Source: Neodontobutis hainanensis (lineage: Eukaryota > Chordata > Actinopteri > Gobiiformes > Odontobutidae). Taken from it: a DNA stretch of 64,000 bases. Under the pieces are notes generated by a model, which saw only the letters and a program-made list of their open reading frames with translations, ran no database searches and was not told the origin of the DNA. Shown here piece by piece: positions 1 to 12,419 of the stretch. The stretch spans positions 6,461,501-6,525,500 of the forward strand of contig JALDNG010000007.1 of assembly GCA_024349245.1 (NCBI GenBank). Direction: 5' to 3'. The position numbers and the translations under genes are program-made. The first letter of the stretch is position 1; each line of letters begins with the position of its first letter.

Positions 1-1153
1 TTATTTTAACTTTATGAAATGCAACAAACAAAGACCTTGACTAGGATCCTATCATGGACAAATGTAAACACCAATGACTGTCAAACATGTTTCTATTGCA
101 ACAGAAAGCAGTATAGTTCTGCATCTTCTATGTTGAGGACATATACACATTAGTTTTTTCTTCTTCATTTGGAAAATTGCAGCTTAAGCTTTATTACTGT
201 TAAAACATTCAGCATTTCCTTTCAGAATGCATGTAAAAAGAAACCTCCAAAAAAGAACAAACAAACAATGTTATATGGTGTGGCTGGAATGTGAACATTA
301 AATAAAAGAGGCATGGATATTAGTGAGAGATAAGTACAAAGCATTTACTTTATGTGGCTTTGCATACATTGGATTATTTTTCATTAAAATTTCCATATGC
401 ATAGACAAAGATATCTGCAGTATGTGCCTGCAATGCATAAATGATAAATCCTCAGTCATAGTGGTGTTATGAATGGGTTTATACTTCTTATATGCAGTAG
501 GATAAGGGGCAGGCTGCAAAATAATGTTTTATTTAAGTTATTCATTTGTATGGACAGACAACAAGATTTACCTGTTTTAGCAGCTGATGGAAATGAAAAG
601 TTTAAATTTGTAAATGTATAATTTGTTTCTAAAAGCCTGTAACACGGCCACAAGTAGAATCTTTGTATAGTGCTTGGGTAAGTTGCAGTGTATGGTTTGA
701 TTTCTTACAATGTTTACACATTATGTTTGTCATGGCTATCACTCTTTTGATGTTTATTATTTCCACCGGAAAACCAAAAAAGACAATTTAAAAGGTGGCA
801 GGGGCATCTTAAATACTAATGTCACCCCACACTTCATCATATCTTGTAACGTTTTAATATTGCAAGATCTTGTGGCAAAGGGATCTTGTCACTGGAATGT
901 TTTTGAAAGTCTTTACTTTGGCAGGAATCTTTAAAGAGGTGCATTTTCTGAAACCTAAAACACAATTATGTATGTACGAAAGACCAAAACAGTTTGTTAT
1001 TTTGAATCTGTTGTCAACTGTCAACAACGACGTTGTTCCTTTTCAAACACTTTCATAATTTATCTGATTCTTAACTCATATTCAAACAATGTGAGTGTGC
1101 CTGGTTATGAGAGTGGGGATGAGTTTTGTAGCTATACATTAAAGAATGAATCA
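1..1153. other. Non-coding, AT-rich, no gene seen
   Basis: Only short open frames (under 80 codons) in unrelated frames occur here, with no recognisable protein motif, splice-flanked exon or RNA gene. I see nothing specific in it. Confidence 0.6.
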
Positions 1154-1264
1154 GGGGCGCAGTGACTCAGTGGTAGAGCGGTTGTCCCTCAACTGGAAGG
1201 TTGGTGGTTTGATTCCCGCTCTCTTTGGATAAAAGTGTCGGCTAAATGAATAAATGAATAAATG
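1154..1264 (+). repeat. tRNA-derived SINE
   Basis: The 5' part resembles a tRNA gene with an A-box-like stretch (gactcagtggtagagc, about 1164-1179) and a B-box-like stretch (ggtttgattcc, about 1206-1216). It is followed by a tail containing 'ggataaaagtgtcggctaaa' and a tandem AATGAATA run. This arrangement and tail are typical of teleost tRNA-headed SINEs that borrow a LINE 3' end. It is not a functional tRNA gene because no acceptor or anticodon folding is evident. The family name is not known to me. Confidence 0.75.
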
Positions 1265-2827
1265 TATCAAGCCTAGTCTTTAGTACTAGTTATATTCTGT
1301 CATGTTCCAAACAGTGAAATCTGTAAATTGCTATTTTTCTTCCCTGTTAAACACCATGTGTCAAAATACTGAAGCTGACAAAATGCACATGTTCCAAGTC
1401 AGTTTGAGTGTAAGAATCATTTTTCACACTCAGAATGCAGACAGACAGAATGATACACAGCCCCCCGCGATATCCCACTGAGCAAAGTGCTGCACTCACC
1501 AAACGGCTATCTGCAATGTAAAGCAGAGCACAACTACAGTGTGACATAAGACAAAAAGAAAATCATAATGCATATGTGGAGTAAAAATATGACACTTTAA
1601 TTAACATATAACTGACAGAGACCAACCTGAAACCTCACACAAATTGACAACCTCCACACTGCAGAGAAAAAGTGTGAATCTTGCCTTTTCATTTTAGATC
1701 TGTTTATTGTTTTTCAGATAAAAGAACAACAGGCTGAAGAGATTTCTAATTTGGAGGTTCAGCCTTAGCTACAAGTGACACCTTTCATTTCTCACCTCAT
1801 ATTTACAACATTTTCAATTACCACACCTAAAATTGATACATGCTCTCACGCGCCATCTCTTTGCCATTAGTTATCCATTATCGCAAACAATGACTATTTA
1901 ATTCCTCTCCGGTTCTGGCGCGTGACTCATCAGACATGCAGCAGAGGAAACTGTGAAGTCGCTCTGTGGCCTTGAGCATCTGTAAGAAATCAGCAAAGGA
2001 ACACAGTCACCCTGAGACTTGCTGAAAATGAAGGGAATAAAATAAATACATTCATTAGTTAGATAATTGTGCAGGCGTTAACTAATTCTGGCTAGTTTTC
2101 TTGTAGATCTATCTATTTTGGATGTGAAAGCAGCCCTGGAGATATGTTGACCTGAAAAAGACAAACCTCTTCCTTTCATCTTTTGAGTCAGTTCCTGCAA
2201 GTGAACGTATTAGGGCCAGTAAGAGGAGGCCTACTTCTGCTTCAGCACTCTTTTGCTCCCATCACAATGGCCTCTCTTATAGGCCTTTCTTCCTCAGTAC
2301 TTTCATCAAAGGGATACCACTGAAAAGCCAGTAAATATTTGTGTAGGCTAAATTTCATTTGGTACTCTTGTGTAGGTGGATATCAGACATTGGTGTATAG
2401 GGGGTATAGGATCTCTACTGTATCTGCCGCCGCGTAACAACGCATCTGATTTTTTTTCCTTCGTAGATCTCCTTTCTGTTGACTTATATGCTATTTGTGT
2501 TTACATTCATGTTTATTGGAGGATTTAGCTCTAATCTGAGCGCACACAAAGGTCAATAGGCTGTTCTGCGCTTTAAAGAAAACCATTTAATATGCTGCAA
2601 AGAAACATCAAAATACAAGAGGGAAATAATGTGTACATTTACATCGGTCTGCATTATGTATATTCAATACAGAAAACCTCTGCAAGTAGCACAGCTTTAT
2701 TGGAATCTAAAGTGTTCACTTCATATAGTCATGATTGATTAGTTGTCGCAAAACAAAGCACCAAACTTTGTTGGCACAGCTAATACACTTTGTACTCTTG
2801 GATGCAACATTTGCTACATCAGATCAA
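1265..2827. other. Non-coding, no gene seen
   Basis: Unique-looking sequence with no supported ORF, repeat or RNA gene. Confidence 0.55.
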
Positions 2828-3016
2828 GATGTTTGTTTGGTGGTGGTAGGAGAAGGTTGAGCGCCGTTTGTGTGGCAGCCCCCCTCTCTGTCTGCCCCAG
2901 GAGTGGATGTGTGTGACTGGGGTGAGTGGAAGAACGATGTAAAGCGCTTTGGGTGCCCGAGAAGGGTGCAGGAAAGCGCTATATAAATGCATGCCATTTA
3001 CCATTTACCATTTACC
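2828..3016 (+). repeat. SINE/LINE 3'-tail fragment with CCATTTA tandem end
   Basis: Contains the words 'gtgtgactggggtgagtgg' and 'tgtaaagcgctttgggtgcc', then 'gcgctatataaatgc', which are hallmarks of the shared 3' tail of many fish SINE/LINE pairs. It ends in three copies of the 7-mer CCATTTA (about 2994-3016). The tRNA-like head is not visible, so the copy appears 5'-truncated. Confidence 0.7.
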
Positions 3017-5694
3017 AAAACAATTTAAATGTCTTTTTGTTTTGTCATTTAATACAGTGTTAGAAATAAAATCTCAATTTCCTTGCTGTTTACGTGGTTT
3101 GAAAATGTATTACCTGAAGCCTTAGAATAGTCTCAATAAATTAAACTTCATTTGTGTAATGCATCATAATGGATTATGATCAAGCTTATAATGCTAAATA
3201 AAACTTAATCGCTCTCTGGAGAATGCATGTGTTATAAGGATTCCTAACGCATAATACATAACTGTATTATGACTCTGTAAGATCATTTCTCCACACTTTT
3301 TCCTTGCTATCCACATTTGTCACAGGCCTAGATTCATGTCACAATAGTACATTCATATTTTTGGTTCCAAACCGTCTGGAGATTTGTTGGATGACTAAAT
3401 CCAACACTTTCTAAAAAAGCTTGGACACCATTGATGTAAAACATTTCTTGTCTATTCAGTGTGACCACAGTATACAAACAGCAGTATTGTGTCTCACCAT
3501 CTATTACAAATAAACATATAAAAAATCATTCTAGGGCTACTTCTCTAGAAATAGTGAGGAGCTGTAGGTAGTCAGCCATTTTCTGTGTGAACCAGAGCGA
3601 AGGTGTGCAGCATCTCTGCAGCACACCACTCTAAAGGCCCACTTAGTGACTCTGGGGGCTCTGTGCATCTCCAATGTCAATGCAATGTCTGTAAGAATGG
3701 TACACTGCGGTAACATGCTGTGGGTTTGTTTTAGGGACAACCTTAATGTCCCTCTAAAGGGAGGCAGAGATGCAGCTCCAGCCTAGTAGCTTTAATAAGG
3801 CCACTTCAGAGAGGGTCTTATAGGGAACGCTTCCCCCTTTAAAAGAATGAAAGCAGGAAGACTTGTGAATTATTTACCACCTGCCTTGGTACCACTGCGG
3901 CCTGCTGCAGGAAAATGGATTTTTCTGCAGATTGGAAGAAGAAATGAACGAGAGGAAAACAGCAGTGGCTAAAAACAGACTTTAGTCGTGTTTTCACCAA
4001 GTTGTATGGTTCAGTACAGTACGTCACACTTTTATTCGCATATATTTTGTAAACTCTAGAATTACAACTAAAAAAAGGTGTACTGTCTTGCTCCACCTTT
4101 GAGACCCTTCCATTTGGTTACCCACTAACAAAGTCTGGCGACAGGTACAGGTACATAGGTCAACAGGGAATCAAATGGAAAAACATGTAACAGCAACATT
4201 TTGTCACACAAGGCATGTCTTTTTGTGAATAACAGTTAAATGTCACCAAGAAGTAATAAAGAAACACATTATGTAGAGGGCCCTCAAATGGCCCTGGCTT
4301 TGTGATCATTTACAGACAATTTGAGTAACAATGCAGTGACGTCCCTTTCGTACATAAACAATGCCATTATCCATGCTCTGGAAACATGAGTTCTTCCAAA
4401 CCATGCAGTACTATGTAACCCTTGGTGGAATTAAAACTATTAGGAACATTTGCACATAGACCAGCTCACAATCAGTTACATCCAGTCATTTCAGGCCTTT
4501 CTGCTATCTCCTGCTCTTCCTCACTGTCGGTCTGATAAGGGCAGCTCCTTACATCACAAGCCTCCATAAATCAGACACCTTTTTCACTGGAAAGGTCAGA
4601 CACTGCCCAAAGTTCACATCATGGGGGAAGTAATCATTCTTGCACTTTATCTCCCCGGTGAGAAACGATCCGAGTGCCACAACAGTATGGCCCAGTGTGA
4701 CCTTTAACCTTGGGTTTTGTCAAGAAAAGTGCAAAAAAGAGTTGAAAAATGTGAATGCCGCACTTTCACAACAGAACTATCTGATAAGAGCAGATCCACG
4801 AGCGGCAAGTATCTGAGGGTTTGGTCAGGTTATCTCCTAACACCTTTGATTTTGAACAAGCCAGCCATGAGATGAAAAGAATGGATAAACACACCAGCAG
4901 ATGGTTGCCTCTTCAGACTTCACTCGACCATATCCAATAAAATATCTCCCCGCAATCTGTTCTCATAACATCTCTATCCTCAATTTGGGGACACAATAGA
5001 GCTACTGTGCCCATACCAACCAGTGCGCAGCTTTAAAACCTCAGGCAAGTTCGTACAGTTTACGGTTTAAAAATAGAGAAGGAGAACCATTACCCTGGGT
5101 TTGGAACAACCTGCAAAATCTTCGATACTTCTATGTTCTTTTTACCTTGAAATCTAAACACTTGACATAATCACAAAAGCCTTTATGGACCTTTCAATTT
5201 GTACCAAAAAATGAACACAATCTGGGATTTGCTACTGCAGAGCCCAGATCTAAGAATGGAAAAGAAAGAAAAACAAATAAACATGGTGGTTTTATTGTAT
5301 TTGTTGCATTATAGCATTATGGGCGGTGCCATACATTTATATCTGGCACCTTTATGTCTTTTTTCATGGCTCGTATAGATTTTTAATGGAGTCACATAAG
5401 TAAGTAATTCTACTTCTGACACAAGTATTAACAAATGTTGTAGCCATAAGGACTGGGCTTTCAGACCAGGCTCAATGAGACAACAATTACCTGCTATTAG
5501 TCTACCGCAATTTATTTTTAGCATGGATTGACTTCTAAAATTTATGAGTAATGGCTGCTTGTGAAGAGCTTTCTTTTTTCCTGCTGTAGATTGACTGGAT
5601 CTAATTTTTGAAAGTCAAAACTACATCGCCCAATGTTTTGCTCAATGCATTTTATTTATATGTAATTTTGCTTTGTTACCATATGTTTGCAGCG
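3017..5694. other. Non-coding, no gene seen
   Basis: No supported gene or repeat. Short frames here lack recognisable domains. Confidence 0.5.
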
Positions 5695-5803
5695 GTTTTT
5701 ATTTTTATGTGTTTTTATGTTTTATTCCTTAATGGGATTGTCTTGTAAAACATGCTGTAACTTTGTTTTGAGAAGCGCTATACTAATAAACTTTATTATT
5801 ATT
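5695..5803 (+). repeat. Fragment of a LINE/SINE tail
   Basis: The end 'gagaagcgctatactaataa' followed by ATT repeats resembles the terminal 'gcgctatataaataaa' tail common in fish retroposons. The upstream part is too decayed to classify. Confidence 0.4.
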
Positions 5804-6478
5804 ACATCATTTACACTGCTTGTGCTAAGTTGCTAATAACTGCTGTAGCACTGTAAGTGATGCGCTGGCACAATTTGCGTGTCACTGTACTGTGGGACGA
5901 CCCAACTGACAAGACTTCCTGCTTTGCTGCCTGGGTAATGAGTCATTCCAGCCCTGGAGAAAAACAATCTGGTATTTTTAAACTGCATCCTTCAGCTGTT
6001 CCTTTCTCCCTGGAGCTCAAGCTTGTAAGCTCCTGGTGGCTTGTAATATGGATGCCATTTCTAGTGCTTGGGCTAATGGGGCCGATGCAGTATGTTGGAG
6101 TAATACAGACATTACAGTGCTTTTAAGGGGAGCGCTGATCCATCTGTGGCACACTGATTGAAGCTTAATGCTCTGTGCATTACAACCAAACACCAGTAAT
6201 GTGTGAGGTTAACAACTAACCAGGGCTCATGACTATTGGGGTGCTCTCAGGTTAAGTGTTTTGTTACAGCACATCAGATACTATGGTAATACTAGGAGAT
6301 AAAAAAGTCAATAACTTTTACAATTAGTGTAACTGGGTTTTTAAGAAAACAATAATGATGCCCGGTAATAATTCAAGTTCAACAAAACAAGGCGTTAAAG
6401 ACATATGAAGTTTCATGTTTTTTTTAGGAGGGAACAGTTATATGGAGTTATTATAACCTGGTAATAAGGATTGGTTGA
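5804..6478. other. Non-coding, no gene seen
   Basis: An 89-codon open frame at 5857-6126 has no recognisable motif and no flanking splice signals that I can defend. Otherwise nothing is seen. Confidence 0.45.
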
Positions 6479-6830
6479 ATCATTCATTCATTCATTTTCT
6501 ACCGCTTTGTCCCGTTAGGGGTCGCGGGTGACTGCCTATCCCAGCAGCTTTGGGCCTGAGGCGGGGTACACCCTGGACATTTAGAGACTGACCATTCAGA
6601 CAACTATTCACTCTCACATTCATTCACTAGGGTCACTTTACATACATGCATGTCTTTGGACGATGGGAGGAAGCAGGAGTGCCCGGAGAGAACCCACGGT
6701 AACACGTGGAGGACATGCAGACTCCTCACAGAAAGACCGCAGTCAGCCGAGAATGTTTGAATTGGCCGGGTTTTGAACTCATGACTTTTTTTGCTGTGAC
6801 GCAGGAGTGCTAACCACATGCACTGGTTGA
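6479..6830 (+). repeat. Dispersed teleost repeat ('gggtacaccctggac' family)
   Basis: Begins with an ATTC run (about 6481-6497). It contains 'gcctatcccagcagctttgg', 'gcggggtacaccctggaca', 'catgcatgtctttggac', 'aacccacg' and 'ttgaactcatgac', and ends in 'gtgctaacca'. These ordered words mark a very common interspersed repeat in fish genomes. This copy is nearly full length; relatives in this window lie at 22388, 28803, 58288 (reverse) and 60215. The class (SINE-like or DNA-element-derived) is uncertain to me. Confidence 0.8.
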
Positions 6831-9749
6831 ATCAGTTTAGTCTATTTATTGACAAAACGCATGTCAACCAGACGCAATGGATATGAAATGTAGTATTGAA
6901 ATGAAAGCGGAATACTTCACTAAATGGTAGTCTGTGTTTAAGGAAAAAATATTGTGACTTTAAACCATTTTGCCCCTTTTTAAGATTTGTATAATCAGTG
7001 TCGAAGTCACTGTGAACCTGGCATTGATACTTTCATGAAACATGTAAGGAACCACCAGTTAATCCGCTTTTCGACTTAGCGTCCTTGCATTGATTGGTTG
7101 TGGTAACATATAGTGCTGAAGGTGTGCTCCTGTGTCCGTGCTATGCATTTGGATTTGCTTGTTGTTTGAGCGTGACTCTTCACATTATGCACATGTTTGC
7201 TGGCTTCATTTGACATGGAGCCCTGGTGTGAAACAACACAAAGAACAGAGCAAAAGAGCCAAATCCCTCTTGATCCGTTCTCATAGGAAATCCATTTTTT
7301 ACTGCCTGTGTGCATTTAGCTTCAAGAGCAATGATAGTTTTCTCCTGCATCACCTGAGAGCTGTCAACTGAAAGCAGGGATTTTAGGAATTGTGCTGAAC
7401 TCGTAAATTTCCGCACATTATTTCCCAACATGCTTCTGTCATGCTAATTTACTTAAGCAGAAAGTTGTACCATTAAAGTTGTACATGATGTGAAACTAGA
7501 GTAGAAGATGCTGTCGTGGCCTCTCCAGAGAAAACTAATCGTCTCTATTAAAGGTCATGCAACTACAGTGCAAGGTCACAACCATACAGCGTGTGCTCCG
7601 ATGGTGCTAATGGCTCTGTGGCATGCAGCAGGGAGAGCTACATGAAGCTTCACAGGTAACGCTGCAGGTCCAAAGGGCACCCGCTGTGTACAAACCGCAG
7701 TGGTTAACAATAGATAATGTTAGCTCTTTCAGTTTCTTTGGTGATCTTTATGGTAAACCGCCTCCAGATAGGCGGAGAAAATAAGAAAATGGAGCCAGAA
7801 ATTACATTACTTCCTGTTCCCATTGCTACAGGTGCCCAGAAAGGACAGTAGAATAAAAGTAAATAGATTTTGTTTTCAATTTTCAGACCTTTTTTTTTTA
7901 CTGGGTTTGCATGTCCGTGCAGGGAACAATGGCAACGATGAGCAATAACAATTACAGAAAAATCTTGTAACAATATAAAATGACTCTCAAGTAAGGTATA
8001 TTGCGTTTAACCAAGAGCCATGTCAGTCTGTTTCTTGGTTTTCTCAGAAAATATATTTCATGAGACTGGGTTAGAACAGCAACATTTTGCAGGGGCTTGT
8101 ATTAGCTTTTTTAAGTCCTACTAAACTGAAGGAACTGCTTATTAGGCTCATCTCCATACTGTTTTCACAAGACTCGAGTGGAGCTTTCAAAAAATGTCAA
8201 CATAAATAGCAAAGTATAATTTTATTCAACACGTCCACGTCAAGAACCAAAGAGCTAAATATGCTGTTTTGCTTAGATATATGCTCCTAATATGATGCCC
8301 TTATTTTACCAACGTTTTGGTATAATAATAATATTTTGCGTGTGAAAGATCACTCTGTTCCTTGGTTAAAAATGCATGGATTTATAAGAACATTAACATT
8401 TTAATTGTCAAGACTGGGTTTGAAAGGAAACATTTCACAGACATTTTATTTTTTCTTGCCTTTTTATTTGAGTTTAACCTAAGGGAAAGAGCTAATAGGC
8501 CAATCTCAATACTGTTTTCAGGAGACTTTTCTGAACTCATCTGAAACAAACTACTTCCTTGTGTATATGACATGCCATTTATGATTAATGGCATTACTGG
8601 CTGGGCCAAGATAAGAGCTCAATTAGCTGTGTGGGCAAGGACCTTGACTCTAGCTCCAATGACTAATCCCACAGCTTTTGTTATGATTAGCAAGAGAAGA
8701 GTTTTAATCTTGGCTTCTGAGTGTCTGGCTTTGGCCCAAGCACAACTGATTCATTAGCAGTTAAAATGCACTTCATCTGTGAGCGCCACTATTTACTGCT
8801 GCAAGATACAGGCTGCTGTGATGATCCTTTCACTTCATAAACCAATCTCAGACATTTGTATGCTTTGGCGATATAACTGGCAGCTCTTACTGACAGGGAA
8901 TTAAATGGAGTCTTTTAGGGAAGTGAATTAGTGCACCTTGTTAGTATTTTGGCTGGCGGTTCCTTTTGAGAGTTAGAGTAAGCTCTGAGCCTACTCCTCT
9001 CATGAGTCGTTCTGCCTATGTTCAGATAGAACTCTAGCTGGAAGGAACTAAGGCCCAATGTCTCTACACAACTCAGAAACTGCCAAGTGCTTTGTGTTTT
9101 GGGGAACGATCGCACATGAAGGTCCCATAAGGAGGCCCTTCAGAATCCACCAGTTATTAGTATTTGACAACATTCAAGAGCGAGATTTTCAGTCTTATCG
9201 TATTCGGCGTTCAAAAATATTATGGGAATATTTGACTATACTTAACAAAAAGGTCAAGTCTTTCAAGATGGAAGTGCAGCTGAATAATTTTATTGTGGCA
9301 GTGTCACTATTTGAGCAGCAGTAAGAAGTTTTATTCATTAAGGTTCTTTATCATGTGTGTGCCACCACTTTTACACTTTGATAATAAAAACGTAACAGAT
9401 AAACTACAAAAAGTAATCCCTACTGCTAGGTCACTGGCCCAATCGTTCCTCTATTCTGTTTTATGTAAAGTTTACGTAAACCGTCTGTGTTTCTGACAAA
9501 AAAAATAAAAAAATAAATAATACTTTCTCATTGAAGACCAGAGTTTGTTATTATATTTTTTATACAATGCTTTGAAACATTTAATTATAATAGATGGGCC
9601 ACTGCCAAAAGTTTATTGTTCCACATTTTGCGTGAGAACAAATTGCTACCAACCCTGATTATGTCTAAAACATGGTTTCCTTCTGACAATTACCCTTTTT
9701 AATTTAACCTTTAATTTAACTTTAGTATCATCATCTGTCTGTGAAGAGC
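6831..9749. other. Non-coding; possible conserved element near 8560-8770
   Basis: No gene is supported. The block 8560-8770 is repeat-free and balanced in composition, with several TAAT-type homeodomain words, and looks like a candidate conserved non-coding element. That is a judgement from appearance only. Confidence 0.35.
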
Positions 9750-9795
9750 CCAAACAATCCCTCAAAAGTGATCCCACCTTTGAGGGATTGTTTGG
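9750..9795. repeat. Perfect 17-bp hairpin
   Basis: Positions 9750-9766 (CCAAACAATCCCTCAAA) are the exact reverse complement of 9779-9795, with a 12-nt loop. After one mismatch the stem gains three more pairs (9746-9748 with 9797-9799), giving 20 of 21 pairs. It could be the centre of a small inverted-repeat element or a structured RNA. Confidence 0.8.
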
Positions 9796-9799
9796 TCTC

Positions 9800-11379
9800 A
9801 TGCATTGTGTTGATTCCACAGCAGTTCTTTAATTCTATATCCTTATTACATGCTTTAATCTCAAAATAGAAATGAATCCTCTAATATTCATAAAACACAC
9901 AGAGTATTGGTCGTCTACTGAGGTTGTTTATGCCGAAAAAAGCCATCTTGCATGATCCTGCACTGAGCAGCACTAACCCTCTGCAGGGGTAAACGTAGCA
10001 CACCATCTGTTCCCTGATCCCCAGCAACTAACACCAGACAGACGTACACAGCAGACAGAGCTGCAGACATGGGCACACACTACTCCTGCACCAGCAAAGG
10101 CTTGTGGGAAACAGGGAGGCAGCTACAGGGATGCAAGCCTGCTAAATGTAGGATGAAAGCTCTCATCAGCTGCTAGGATTTGATCAAGAGGCCTGAGCTG
10201 ACACTGCGCACTCAGGAATGATGCAAATTGAACCCGACACTGCAAAGAAGCCGCTGTGCAATAAGAGAGACTCTCAGTAATGAGCAGGCACAAGGAAGAG
10301 AAGGAGAGAAGCAGAAGAATTTAGCCTCTGTTCATTGAAAGAGCCTCGACTGAGAGAGTAAAAGTGAATAGAGAGACAATGCAGAGCTGGTGTATCTAAA
10401 GAGACAGCTCATAATGACAAAGTTTTGACAGACGGTGCAGGTGTGTCGGAAGAGAAGAGGGGGAGAGATAGAAAGTGGGAAACATTCAGGAATACATACA
10501 TTTTTAATCCAAAATGCCAGAGGTCCAACAACTTGCCTCAATCAGAATGCTAAACAGCCCCAAAATTGTTGCATGTGGATTAGAAGGCATGAGTGCAGCC
10601 CACTACTGACATGCCCACCCCCAAACACAAACTACCAGACGTGTGAGTTCACAGTCTGTCACCGGGCGCAGGGAACACACACAAGTGGTAAAGTGCAAAC
10701 AGGCTATAATTGCCTAAATATGCTTTGGACAAGTGACAAAGGCATAAGCTTGCCCCCTAGTGTTCAACACAGTCCCTGAAAGTAGCTCCTGACAAAAGGC
10801 AGTTCTATCATTGTTTAAAATGGTTCAAGCACATCACCTGTAGACAGAACAACATTACTGTGGGGATATTATTAATGTGACTACTCATGGACAGTATCAA
10901 GTCGCCTGTATGTGTTATGTATGTTTAAAAGGATATTTAATTTGAAAGATCAAGGGAGTGAGCTACATTATAAAGCAGAAGTCTGCCTAGCATCAAAAGC
11001 CATGCTACACGTGTGCCACAGTGGTGCAACAAAGAGCCAGCACAGTGAGGAGGAGACAGCTTTATGACTAATGGTAGCTACGCCCGCGGATCACAACATC
11101 AAAGTGTGCACTACATTCACGGAAGGATTCATTATTTGAAAGATTAAAAAAGACAACATGAACCATTAACGAGACCTTCTTCCGTTCAACACTGGAAATT
11201 CTCCATTTTGTATCGCCTGCAGCAGGTTTGATTTAATCATGTGCAATGATTTGACAGTGAAACAGCAGCTGGTGAAAAAAAATAAAAATAATAAGAGACA
11301 AATTTACATTCAACATTGCACTCAGTTGTGGGAAATTAAATTGGATGGAGACCTTGTATGAGGAATGTTGGATTTTTTT
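9800..11379. other. Non-coding, no gene seen
   Basis: A 114-codon open frame (10435-10779, +) has no recognisable domain. No repeat or RNA gene was recognised. Confidence 0.45.
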
Positions 11380-12310
11380 GGTGTCAACAGACCACTGAAC
11401 TAGAAATCTCAGACAAAAAGCAACTAACAAACAAATGCACCAGTTTGATTTTACATAATACATTGCATATTTGGGAAACACAAAAAGGAGATGCCAGTAC
11501 AAATAATAATGGACAACACATTTATTGAAAGAGTTGTGTATTTTATACATTATTGAATGTATTTTGTGGGAGTTGTAATTGACGAGAAGATTTCTTGGAA
11601 ACCCCATATCAATTATTTATGAACAAAAGTGTGTTAGTGCAATAAAGAGAGAAAGTCATGTACTCGATCAAAATGCTCTACTTATATTATATCATGCATT
11701 TACTATGTCATATTTAAATTATTGTGTCAAAAAAGTCAAATTTGTTACCTCTTGTCACCCTGCAAAAAAGAGCTATTTGTTAAACCATCTTGTTTAAATG
11801 ATCAAATTTGGTAAACTATCAAACGGCTCAAATTATATTTAGAGCATCACAAAACTCTCTTCCAGTCAGCTTACAAAAAATCTCAAAAACAGAGATGCTT
11901 TACACAAATACCATCTAAGAGGGGTTCACCAATTATACCAAGCAACGGTAAGAACAATGTTAAAACCGATGTGTATTCCAGTGCGGAGGGGTCACTCTGT
12001 GGAATGTGTTAGCAGAGGAGATGGAAGCTTGTAAAAACCTAGACCAGTTCAAAAAGGAAGTGATGAGGACATATCAGAGAGAGTCTAATGCCCTCAGCTG
12101 AGCCCATGCTGTTAAAGGAGGGAAGGGGGTAGTAAGGGTTATTCTGCTGTTCTCATGTACTGAGATGTTTGGTAATGAGTGGTGTTTTTAAACCATGCAT
12201 CTGTATTTGTTATTAATTGTTTGTAGTTGTAAATGATTTTAGGCTGTGTAAACATTGTCTTGTGAACTGTGTTATGTGCAGGTTTAAAATAAACTTACTA
12301 ACTAAACTAA
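11380..12310 (+). pseudogene. LINE (non-LTR) reverse transcriptase C-terminal remnant
   Basis: Several frames together read like the end of a non-LTR retrotransposon ORF2. About 11569-11612 encodes VGVVIDEKISWKPHI-like residues, the conserved segment after the RT catalytic core. About 11675-11720 encodes LILYHAFTMSYLNYC, the thumb-region motif of many LINEs. About 12000-12075 encodes a WN-L-EE...LDQFKKE stretch typical of the last residues. The frame is broken by stops and indels, so it is dead. It is followed by a 3' UTR-like stretch and a terminal 'aaaataaacttactaacta', consistent with a LINE 3' end at about 12300. The clade is not determined. Confidence 0.75.
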
Positions 12311-12419
12311 AGAGAATTTTAAAACATACATTTAAACCAAAACACTAGTTTAGACATTATGGTTTTTACATCTAAACCATCTGTACTCACTCATTATTAC
12401 TCTCTTTTGTCATCTTAAT

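Noticed and set aside
1154..1225. Possible functional tRNA gene
   Set aside because: The A- and B-box-like words are followed by a SINE tail, and no cloverleaf or acceptor stem could be drawn.
10435..10779. 114-codon plus frame
   Set aside because: No domain, and its composition resembles random translation.
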